Source of the DNA: Helicobacter pylori_CU
GTDB lineage: Bacteria > Campylobacterota > Campylobacteria > Campylobacterales > Helicobacteraceae
NCBI RefSeq assembly: GCF_000259235.1
Contig: NC_017734.1
Span: forward strand, 1 to 8,304
DNA length: 8,304 nucleotides
Direction of reading: 5' to 3'
Shown here: positions 1 through 4,397 of the stretch, piece by piece
Numbering within the stretch: the stretch's first letter is position 1
How the letters are laid out: each line of letters begins with the position of its first letter
The notes under the pieces: generated by a model
Database searches by the model: none
What the model saw: the letters and a program-made list of their open reading frames with translations, nothing else
Told to the model about the DNA's origin: nothing
Translations under genes and position numbers: made by a program

Positions 1-275
1 ACAATCGGTCTAAAACCGCTTGAATGATCGCTAACGCTTCGCTTGTGCGGTTTTAGTTGTGGTTGGATGGCTAACACAAGTCATATGCGCTTTTAGATGC
101 TAAACTAGTGAGATTGGCTAAATGGTTAGCGACTAAAAGAGATTTTAGTTGTTTTTTGCTTGTATTTTTCTTTTTAGGCGATTTTTAGCTTTTAGGCGAT
201 GGATTATTCGGTTTTTTGTTTTGCGTTGGTTGTAGGCGATTTTAGATAGCAAAGATTGAGAGTTTTGCTAAATGG
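1..275. other. Non-coding structured backbone, unit A (continues from 7974-8304 across the circle)
   Basis: I see no credible gene here. It contains a large inverted repeat (10-19 with 47-56), a small stem GCTAA-ATGG-TTAGC (117-130), an ACTAAAA-GAGA-TTTTAGT hairpin (132-149) followed by a T-rich run, and three copies of TAGGCGAT (175-182, 193-200, 233-240). An AGCAAA...TTTGCT inverted repeat (248-268) lies just past the stop of the mob-like fragment and could weakly stop its transcript. Possible roles are transfer origin, multimer handling or remnants of lost genes; none can be assigned. Confidence 0.6.
10..56. repeat. Large inverted repeat, unit A
   Basis: CTAAAACCGC (10-19) and GCGGTTTTAG (47-56) are perfect 10-bp complements around a 27-nt loop. 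The loop contains GCTAACGCTTCGCTTG, a string also present upstream of the unit joint (8268-8283 and 4086-4101). A long-armed inverted repeat next to a mobilization-gene remnant is the kind of structure found at transfer origins, but I recognise no nic sequence. Confidence 0.6.
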
Positions 276-815
276 CTACATCCTTTTGGTTGGTGTGTTT
301 GTTTCTTGCGTTTTGTATTTTTGGATTTGTTTTTTGAGCTCTTCTACTTCTTGGTGATGCGCCTTTTTCAAGTCTTCATAGTCTTTTTGAGTGTAGATTT
401 TTTCTAGTCCTTGTTCTTTTAGGCGTTTGTTTTCTGCTACCATTCTTTCACGATTTTTGCGGTAATTGTATTCTAGTTCTTTGAGTTCTTTTTTGAGTCT
501 ATTGATGGTCCTGCCTTTGTTTTGGATTATGTCTTCTTTATCGTGTAAAACGTGTATAAGCGTGTTTTCATTGCTTTCTAGGGTTTTTATTCGTTCTTGG
601 GCTTTTTCAAGGTCTAGGGCTAAATTTGAGCTGTTTTTGAATTTGTTGAGTTCGTTGATGGTCTTTTCTTGGGCTTGGAGCTTATCTTTTAGGTCGGTTT
701 TTTCTTGCTTTAGGGTGTTGATTTCTTTGTTTTTGGCTTGGAGTTCTTGTTTTGTAGGGCGTTCTTGGAGTTCACTGATGGTGTTTAGAATGCGGGTATA
801 GAGAACACAGAGACA
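276..815 (-). pseudogene. 5'-truncated coiled-coil gene, probably the tail of a plasmid mobilization protein (unit A)
   Basis: An open frame of 179 codons runs from just after an in-frame TGA (816-818) to TAG at 276-278. It has no ATG until deep inside (the M of RERMV) and no ribosome site, so the start is missing. The product is highly charged (E, K, Q, N, R) with L/I heptads and no proline over most of its length, for example KKELKELEYNYRKNRERMV, so it is a long coiled coil ending in TPTKRM. C-terminal coiled coils like this follow the relaxase domain in Mob/Pre and MobA-type proteins of small plasmids; that assignment is inference because no catalytic domain remains. The frame overlaps a tnpB remnant on the other strand at 782-815, so the true fusion point is near 779-784. 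The absence of internal stops suggests recent truncation. Confidence 0.6.
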
Positions 816-910
816 TCAACGCTGCGAACAATATTTTAAGCAAAGGGTTAAGTCTTTTTGGGGTAGGAAATATCCATGCAGACTTTAAAGAACAAAGCCT
901 TTCGTGTTAG
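782..910 (+). pseudogene. tnpB: TnpB C-terminal remnant of an IS605-type element (unit A)
   Basis: The last 42 codons of a transposon-encoded RNA-guided nuclease survive, ending at TAG 908-910. The fragment begins CLECG, the second half of the TnpB zinc ribbon, and continues YREHRDINAANNIL, the conserved third RuvC segment with its catalytic Asp (RD-x-NAA-x-NI). It ends in a short tail, FKEQSLSC. More than 300 upstream residues, including the other two RuvC acidic residues, are gone, so it is inactive. It runs on the plus strand, opposite to all neighbouring genes, and its left edge is fused into the mob-like coiled-coil gene. IS607-type elements also carry TnpB; the terminal TCAA downstream favours IS605/IS608. 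Confidence 0.85.
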
Positions 911-965
911 TGTCCATTAGGGCGCTTTAGTTAGGAAGCTCCTTGCTTTAGCAAGGGATAGTCAA
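911..965 (+). mobile_element. Right end of an IS200/IS605-family element (unit A)
   Basis: Downstream of the tnpB stop lies a perfect hairpin, CCTTGC-TTTA-GCAAGG (941-956), followed 5 nt later by TCAA at 962-965. Subterminal hairpins followed by TCAA at the cleaved right end are the signature of IS608-like single-strand transposons. In this family the same segment forms the scaffold of the omega (re) RNA that guides TnpB, with the guide read from the flank, here beginning at 966. No left end or tnpA is present, so this is a one-ended scar. Confidence 0.65.
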
Positions 966-1002
966 AAGGCATTCCAAGCTTTCCGCACTCAAACCACACT
1001 GC

Positions 1003-1731
1003 CTAATCGTTCCAATCTGCACCGATAGGCAACAAGAAATAGCTAACCATTTCATTGAAATTGTCTTGACTTTGCAAAATGGTGTCTTTCAAATAACCTT
1101 TTGTCTTGTGGTATTCTATAATGCCCCTATAGTAAAAAGCTTTGTGTTCGTTTTCTATGATGAAAGGCATGATATTGTTTTTCAAACACTCTTTGAACAT
1201 CACTAATCGCCCCACCCTACCATTGCCATCACTAAAAGGGTGTATCTTTTCAAAAGCCACATGAAAATCTATGATGTTTTCCAAACTCACTTCAAGGTTG
1301 CGTTGGTAATTTTTCACAAGATTTGTCAATTCGCTTTCAACTAATTTGGGTCTTGTTGTAGCGCTATTGCCTACAAAATTAGGGCGTTTTTTGAAATCAC
1401 CAATAACTTCATCAGAACAATTCTTTTTCAAGATTTTGTGTAAATTCTTGAAGTATTCTAAACTCAAAGGTTCTTTATAGCTTTCAAGCAAGTAATTCAC
1501 GCATTCAAAATGATTGATAGTTTCAAAAATATCGTCAAGTTTGATATTTTCGTTTTTTTCAGTTATAAGAGCGGATTTGTCAAAAATATGAGCGGTTTGT
1601 TCATAAGTCAAACCGCTTCCTTCAATGCGATTGGAGTTGTAAGAAAATTTGATTTGGATCAAGTGGTAAATGCCATTTTTGATAGCATTCTTTCTTTCGT
1701 GATTCAGTTTTTCTATGAGTTTAGTTAGCAT
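1003..1731 (-). CDS. fic: Class II Fic-domain protein, probable AMP-transferase (unit A)
   Basis: This 242-residue protein carries the complete Fic core HPFSDGNGRVGR (residues 164-175), with the catalytic His164 and the GNGR phosphate-binding loop. Fic enzymes usually move AMP from ATP to a hydroxyl side chain of a target protein. Residues 33-38, SNRIEG, fit the inhibitory motif [S/T]-x-x-x-E-[G/N] near the N-terminus, which places it in class II; Glu37 would hold the enzyme inactive by contacting the second Arg of the core. The substrate-holding flap is probably around residues 117-130. No signal peptide or membrane segment is visible, so it should be cytoplasmic. The ATG at 1731 lies 12 nt after the rep stop with only a weak AAAAGA purine stretch, suggesting translational coupling to rep. 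Target unknown. A toxin or stabilising role is possible, but no separate antitoxin gene adjoins it, as expected when the inhibitor is built in. Confidence 0.93.
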   Translation of the reverse strand: MLTKLIEKLNHERKNAIKNGIYHLIQIKFSYNSNRIEGSGLTYEQTAHIFDKSALITEKNENIKLDDIFETINHFECVNYLLESYKEPLSLEYFKNLHKILKKNCSDEVIGDFKKRPNFVGNSATTRPKLVESELTNLVKNYQRNLEVSLENIIDFHVAFEKIHPFSDGNGRVGRLVMFKECLKNNIMPFIIENEHKAFYYRGIIEYHKTKGYLKDTILQSQDNFNEMVSYFLLPIGADWND

Positions 1732-1743
1732 GCATCTGTCTTT

Positions 1744-3363
1744 TCACCGATAGTATTTCTTGAACCAATTCTTCAAATGTTTCTCATCTTTAGCGATGAA
1801 AGGTTTTAGGAGTTTGTCAGGTTTATCCACATCTTGGACTGAAACACAGATCCGATTGTCATTCAGTTTGACAATATTAGTGATTTTTAAATAGCTTGTT
1901 ATCCCATCAGGGCATTGATCCACATTGTTATTAGTCATGATGACCGTTTTGCCTATGTATTCTGCAAATTCCTTAATGGGTTCATTCGTGATAGGGTGGA
2001 TACTTGGGGGATCAATTTCCAACATGTCTTTTTTCAGGCTGTATCCATTAACAAACAGAAGTTCCAAAGCGAATGTCTTGTTGGATACAAGGAATTTTTG
2101 AGAATTTTTGTTAGTCAAAACATGCAAAAACATTTGATTCTTTTCAAAAGTGGCGTCGTTAATTTGCAAAATAGTCCCATTGTTGTGCCTGAACTGATAG
2201 CCGATCAAGGTTTTTAATTCAAGAAACCTAGCTTCTATAGTGGCTTTTGCGCTTCTTTTAGCGATTTGGTTGTGAATATCCCACGCTATGAGTTTAATGT
2301 CTCTTTGAGCGCGTTGCTTGTCGGCTTGTTTTTGTTGCTTGGTTTCGCCCTGTGGCAATTGCTCAAAATAAAAGTCAATGTGGGTTACCTTGCGTTTGTC
2401 ATGGCTTTTGCGTTCTTTCTTGTAGCTTAAGTGTTCAAAAGGGTAGATTTTTCTGAGTTCTTTGAGGCTTGGAGTTAAGACTTTTTGATCGATATTTTCC
2501 ATTTTGTAATCTTTTGGAATGTCTAAAAGCTCCCTGAATTGAGACCATTCCACGCTTAAAATCCCTGTGCTTTTGTATTGCTTGAGCAAGCGATAGAGCG
2601 TTTTAGCGTATTTGCCTCTCACTCTTTGAAATTCTAAAAGTTTGAAAGAAGTGTATTGACCGCCCATTCCTAGATTGTTGAGCAAGTATTGATAGCTATC
2701 ATTAAGTTGGACATCTAAATATTCTATAGTTTGGGTTGGCTTATGGATGCGGATTTCAAATTGTTTGAAAAGCATGTAGCTAGTGTGGTCTTCATAGATT
2801 TCGCCATTTTTAACATGCTCTCTAATAATCCAAAAATTAGCACCACTTATGTTGTCAAGCAAATTTTTTAAGACTTGCAATAATTGCCTGTTGGTTAAGT
2901 TAGATTTGACCATAATCATGCGTTTTAAATCTTGCGGTTCAAAACGAATGAGGGTATTCCCTTGATCTTTAAGTCTTTGAAAAATAGCGAATAAAAGATT
3001 GGCTTCCCTTTCGCTCAATTTCCCTAGATTGACCTTATTAGCGTTGTTGTGGTAGGTGGTATAGGTTTTATCTTTAGGGGTTGTAACCACTAAATCTTTG
3101 CATGGTATTGGGGTGGTTTGTGGCTCTTTTGTTGGTGTGGGTTTTTCTTTTTCAAACTCATTTGGTGAATTTTCTGTAATTTCTTTGAATTTTTGATTAA
3201 AACCGCTCAAAATACTTGGAGTGATCTTGTCTATATAAGCTTGTATTTTTTGTTTTTGTAGTTTAACTTGTGGGGTTTGTGGGAGTGTGTCTAATTCTTC
3301 TAATAATTTTCGTAATTCTAATTCTTGTTTTCTAAGTTGTTCAAAATTCGTATTCATGGGCAT
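1744..3363 (-). CDS. repA: Rep_3-family replication initiator, unit A
   Basis: This 539-residue protein would bind the iterons at 3691-3791 and open the origin. Residues of about 5-55 are helical and charged (ELDTLPQTPQ), residues 70-110 are a proline/threonine-rich linker, and 110-345 form the two winged helices of Rep_3 initiators. The segment QYTSFKLLEFQRVRGKYAKTL, from about residue 237, is the recognisable WH1-to-WH2 region (compare S-x-YA-x-x-LY in RepE/RepA). Residues 345-539 are an extra basic C-terminal domain, making it longer than RepE-type initiators. The ATG at 3363 has only AAAAGGCG before it, and a second in-frame ATG follows at 3357; this weak site is probably the control point. 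Residues 72-147 and 228-539 are identical to the unit B protein, while 1-71 and 148-227 are diverged: a mosaic allele. Confidence 0.93.
   Translation of the reverse strand: MPMNTNFEQLRKQELELRKLLEELDTLPQTPQVKLQKQKIQAYIDKITPSILSGFNQKFKEITENSPNEFEKEKPTPTKEPQTTPIPCKDLVVTTPKDKTYTTYHNNANKVNLGKLSEREANLLFAIFQRLKDQGNTLIRFEPQDLKRMIMVKSNLTNRQLLQVLKNLLDNISGANFWIIREHVKNGEIYEDHTSYMLFKQFEIRIHKPTQTIEYLDVQLNDSYQYLLNNLGMGGQYTSFKLLEFQRVRGKYAKTLYRLLKQYKSTGILSVEWSQFRELLDIPKDYKMENIDQKVLTPSLKELRKIYPFEHLSYKKERKSHDKRKVTHIDFYFEQLPQGETKQQKQADKQRAQRDIKLIAWDIHNQIAKRSAKATIEARFLELKTLIGYQFRHNNGTILQINDATFEKNQMFLHVLTNKNSQKFLVSNKTFALELLFVNGYSLKKDMLEIDPPSIHPITNEPIKEFAEYIGKTVIMTNNNVDQCPDGITSYLKITNIVKLNDNRICVSVQDVDKPDKLLKPFIAKDEKHLKNWFKKYYR
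2924..3151. repeat. Identical island inside otherwise divergent rep, copy A
   Basis: These 228 bp match 7040-7267 exactly (offset 4116) and are flanked on both sides by strongly divergent sequence. They encode Rep residues of about 72-147. An exact island between diverged flanks points to recent recombination or gene conversion between two rep alleles, not gradual divergence. Confidence 0.95.
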
Positions 3364-3400
3364 TTGAGCGCCTTTTAATGCTTATCTCATAAAAAGACGA

Positions 3401-3406
3401 TATAAT
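3401..3406 (+). promoter_or_regulatory. Minus-10 element (TATAAT) for a counter-transcript, unit A
   Basis: A perfect TATAAT on the plus strand, pointing away from rep and into its leader, predicts a start near 3412-3414. No good -35 box is visible, which is normal for H. pylori housekeeping promoters. Unit B keeps a TATAAT in the same relative place within otherwise diverged DNA. Confidence 0.6.
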
Positions 3407-3412
3407 GATAGG

Positions 3413-3476
3413 AGTGAAACCCTTAAAAAGTCTTGGCGGACTTATAAGGGTTATTAAAACGCTAAGGTTTTAATAT
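3413..3476 (+). ncRNA. Putative antisense RNA against the rep leader, unit A
   Basis: Directly downstream of the plus-strand TATAAT lies hairpin 1. Its outer stem is AACCCTTA (3418-3425) with TAAGGGTT (3445-3452), its inner stem AAGTC (3428-3432) with GACTT (3439-3443), and its 6-nt loop UUGGCG (3433-3438). Hairpin 2 follows (ATTAAAAC 3453-3460, loop GCTAAG, GTTTTAAT 3467-3474) and may end the transcript, though no U-run follows. UUGGCG is a U-turn (YUNR) loop of the kind used by plasmid copy-control RNAs for kissing contact. The RNA would be complementary to rep mRNA from the leader-peptide stop to just before rep, so it would act in trans on rep translation. The ends are estimates. Confidence 0.55.
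3418..3452 (-). promoter_or_regulatory. rep mRNA hairpin with a possible pseudoknot to the rep ribosome site, unit A
   Basis: On the mRNA strand the 6-nt loop reads CGCCAA. Just ahead of the rep ATG the mRNA reads AAAAGGCGCUCAAAUG. Loop CGCC and GGCG are complementary, so a pseudoknot can form across the 60-70 nt between them, touching the weak rep ribosome site. Antisense pairing to the loop would compete with it. IncI-alpha plasmids use the same GGCG/CGCC logic for repZ; here the two tetranucleotides have swapped places. Confidence 0.45.
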
Positions 3477-3529
3477 AGTGGCTGTGTTAAGATTACCACT
3501 AAAATCACTACTATCAAAAATGCTTTCAT
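3470..3529 (-). CDS. 19-residue hydrophobic leader peptide upstream of rep, unit A
   Basis: The reading frame ATG...TAA encodes MKAFLIVVILVVILTQPLY. A full AGGAGG (3536-3541) sits 6 nt before the ATG, the strongest ribosome site in this unit. The peptide is almost entirely aliphatic after MK, like a single membrane helix. It ends 106 nt before the rep start, and its stop codon lies inside the hairpin at 3452-3475. Unit B keeps a 19-residue peptide at the same place with 10 of 19 identities although the DNA is diverged, which argues that it is translated. By analogy with Tap and RepY leaders of IncFII and IncI-alpha plasmids, its translation may open the downstream structure and permit rep translation. 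A small membrane toxin is the main alternative. Confidence 0.75.
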   Translation of the reverse strand: MKAFLIVVILVVILTQPLY

Positions 3530-3536
3530 GGTGTGC

Positions 3537-3548
3537 CTCCTAACGGAG
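3537..3548 (-). promoter_or_regulatory. Hairpin enclosing the leader-peptide Shine-Dalgarno site, unit A
   Basis: CTCC-GTTA-GGAG on the mRNA strand places GGAG of the ribosome site in a 4-bp stem with a tetraloop. In unit B the pairing shifts to ACCUC-GUUAG-GAGGU, so the stem is kept while the bases change. Confidence 0.45.
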
Positions 3549-3576
3549 TGCCACCCGCTACAAACTCCCAACCCAC

Positions 3577-3591
3577 TAGCTTTTAAAGCTA
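3577..3591 (-). promoter_or_regulatory. Conserved leader hairpin of the rep mRNA, unit A
   Basis: TAGCTT-TAA-AAGCTA on the mRNA strand is flanked by GGAGCAATT upstream and GTGGGTTGG downstream, both shared with unit B. The stem sequence itself differs between units but still pairs, indicating selection for structure about 50 nt before the leader peptide. Confidence 0.5.
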
Positions 3592-3644
3592 ATTGCTCCA
3601 AATTTGTTAACACTAGGATTAGCAACCATGTTATACCGTCTTAG

Positions 3645-3672
3645 GCTGTTATTGTAGCTAAAAATTGTTAAT
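3645..3672 (-). promoter_or_regulatory. Probable rep promoter, unit A
   Basis: A 28-bp island, identical in unit B (7747-7774) although its surroundings are diverged, contains TACAAT on the minus strand (3651-3656) preceded by a T-rich stretch typical of H. pylori promoters. The predicted start near 3643 gives a leader of about 280 nt before rep. A second candidate -10, TATAAC (3630-3635), lies just downstream and is not kept in unit B. The promoter adjoins the iterons, so bound Rep could repress it. Confidence 0.55.
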
Positions 3673-3690
3673 AATCATAACTTTAAAATA
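3657..3690. other. AT-rich segment beside the iterons, unit A (candidate melting region)
   Basis: The sequence between the rep promoter and the first iteron is almost entirely A and T. Iteron origins normally place their unwinding element next to the array. No repeated 13-mers are visible, so the assignment rests on composition and position. Confidence 0.4.
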
Positions 3691-3791
3691 AAGAAGTTCT
3701 GTTATCACTCGTAAGAAGTTCTGTTATCACTCGTAAGAAGTTCTGTTATCACTCGTAAGAAGTTCTGTTATCACTCGTAAGAAGTTCTGTT
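3691..3791. repeat. Iteron array, unit A (replication origin)
   Basis: Four perfect 22-bp direct repeats (3691-3712, 3713-3734, 3735-3756, 3757-3778) and a 13-bp truncated fifth (3779-3791). Each is AAGAAGTTCTGTTATCA plus the tail CTCGT. One repeat per two helical turns, beside rep and an AT-rich stretch, marks a theta-type iteron origin where Rep binds and also limits copy number. The copies show no variation. Confidence 0.93.
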
Positions 3792-4122
3792 TTATTCATT
3801 TTCACCAAAAAATGAGAAACCCTACAGCTTCGTTATTTAGGGGGTTGCAACCCCCAATCCCTCACGCGCGCGCATGCGAGTAAAACATGTAAAAAACAGC
3901 ATGCTGTTTAAAACATGTAAACAAAAACAACGCGCATGACGCGCTACATATTTTGGGATTTTAGGTTTTAGAGGTTTTTTAGCCTAACGCCAGGTTTGCG
4001 CTTTCTTGTTTGATTTTGCTTGTGCAAAAACAGCTACGGCTAACGCCTACGCTTTCAAACTGCGATGCACTTTTGTCCATGCTTCGCTAACGCTTCGCTT
4101 GTTGGTGTTTGCTTGTCAGCAA
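3792..4122. other. Non-coding palindrome-rich backbone beyond the iterons, unit A
   Basis: No convincing gene. In order: a TCATTTT...AAAATGA hairpin (3796-3815); the 16-bp palindrome GGGGGTTGCAACCCCC (3840-3855); a 16-nt alternating pyrimidine-purine tract (3863-3878); the 13-bp direct repeat TAAAACATGTAAA (3881-3893, 3909-3921) around palindrome AAACAGCATGCTGTTT (3894-3909); CGCG-CATGA-CGCG (3930-3943 region); and hairpins TTTTGC-TTGT-GCAAAA (4014-4029) and TGTTTGC-TTGTCA-GCAAACA (4106-4125). Candidate roles are host-factor binding at the origin, partition or transfer origin. Confidence 0.6.
3881..3921. repeat. Palindrome framed by a direct repeat, unit A
   Basis: TAAAACATGTAAA occurs at 3881-3893 and 3909-3921, exactly bracketing the 16-bp palindrome AAACAGCATGCTGTTT (3894-3909, sharing one base). 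Both repeats carry the self-complementary ACATGT. The symmetric arrangement looks like a protein-binding site for a dimer or tetramer; the protein is unknown. Confidence 0.55.
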
Positions 4123-4397
4123 ACAATCGGTCTAAAACCGCTTGAATGATCGCTAACGCTTCGCTTGTGCGGTTTTAGTTGTGGTTGGATGGCTAACACA
4201 AGTCATATGCGCTTTTAGATGCTAAACTAGTGAGATTGGCTAAATGGTTAGCGACTAAAAGAGATTTTAGTTGTTTTTTGCTTGTATTTTTCTTTTTAGG
4301 CGATTTTTAGCTTTTAGGCGATGGATTATTCGGTTTTTTGTTTTGCGTTGGTTGTAGGCGATTTTAGATAGCAAAGATTGAGAGTTTTGCTAAATGG
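4123..4397. other. Non-coding structured backbone, unit B (continues from 3792-4122)
   Basis: Exact copy of 1-275, with the large inverted repeat at 4132-4178, small hairpins at 4239-4252 and 4254-4271, and TAGGCGAT copies at 4297-4304, 4315-4322 and 4355-4362. With 3792-4122 this makes about 606 bp without a gene. Confidence 0.6.
4132..4178. repeat. Large inverted repeat, unit B
   Basis: Second copy of the CTAAAACCGC...GCGGTTTTAG structure (arms 4132-4141 and 4169-4178). It sits directly after the TGTTTGC-GCAAACA hairpin (4106-4125), so the two structures are neighbours in the circular plasmid. Confidence 0.6.

Larger units (their letters stand above)
1..2682. repeat. Duplicated plasmid backbone, copy A (major part)
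   Basis: This stretch recurs at 4123-6804 with a constant offset of 4122 and no difference that I could find by eye. Because the window closes on itself, it is continuous with 3779-4122, giving one exact repeat of about 3,026 bp. It holds the 3' part of rep, fic, the transposon scar, the mob-like fragment and part of the non-coding backbone. Identity stops abruptly inside rep after position 2682 (GAG, then C in unit A and T in unit B). Confidence 0.97.
3779..4122. repeat. Duplicated backbone beyond the iterons, copy A
   Basis: Matches 7961-8304 exactly (offset 4182). Identity restarts at the last, truncated iteron (AAGAAGTTCTGTT) and runs through the palindromic region into the unit joint. 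The iteron core itself is thus one edge of the exchange between cassettes. Confidence 0.95.

Noticed and set aside
132..157. Rho-independent terminator on the plus strand (ACTAAAA-GAGA-TTTTAGT then a T-rich run)
   Set aside because: The stem is nearly all A-T and no plus-strand gene ends here, so I list it only as a hairpin of the non-coding backbone.
466..801. Plus-strand open frame of 111 codons (and its copy at 4588-4923)
   Set aside because: It is the antisense shadow of the coiled-coil fragment: composition is a Ser/Leu/Phe-rich mirror of Glu/Lys codons, there is no ribosome site, and the minus frame has clear heptads.
1510..1728. Plus-strand open frame of 72 codons opposite fic (and 5632-5850)
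   Set aside because: It lies wholly within fic on the other strand, has no ribosome site or recognisable motif, and fic has an intact catalytic motif.
1915..2217. Plus-strand open frame of 100 codons opposite rep (and 6037-6339)
   Set aside because: It is contained within the well-supported rep gene, with no start signals or recognisable features of its own.
3470..3529. AapA-like type I toxin of H. pylori
   Set aside because: The peptide does not resemble AapA as I recall it, and the predicted antisense RNA overlaps only its stop codon. A leader peptide fits the position better, though a toxin cannot be excluded.
3691..3791. Possible CRISPR array, because of regular 22-bp repeats
   Set aside because: The repeats are directly abutting without spacers and sit at a Rep_3 origin, so they are iterons.
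3796..3806. DnaA box candidate (TCATTTTCACC)
   Set aside because: It resembles the Helicobacter box only loosely, with an extra base compared with TCATTCAC, and no second box is present; it is better described as one arm of a hairpin.
3812..3883. Small plus-strand frame of 23 codons across the GGGGGTTGCAACCCCC palindrome
   Set aside because: No ribosome site precedes the ATG (CACCAAAAAATG), and the translation is just the read-through of palindromic DNA.
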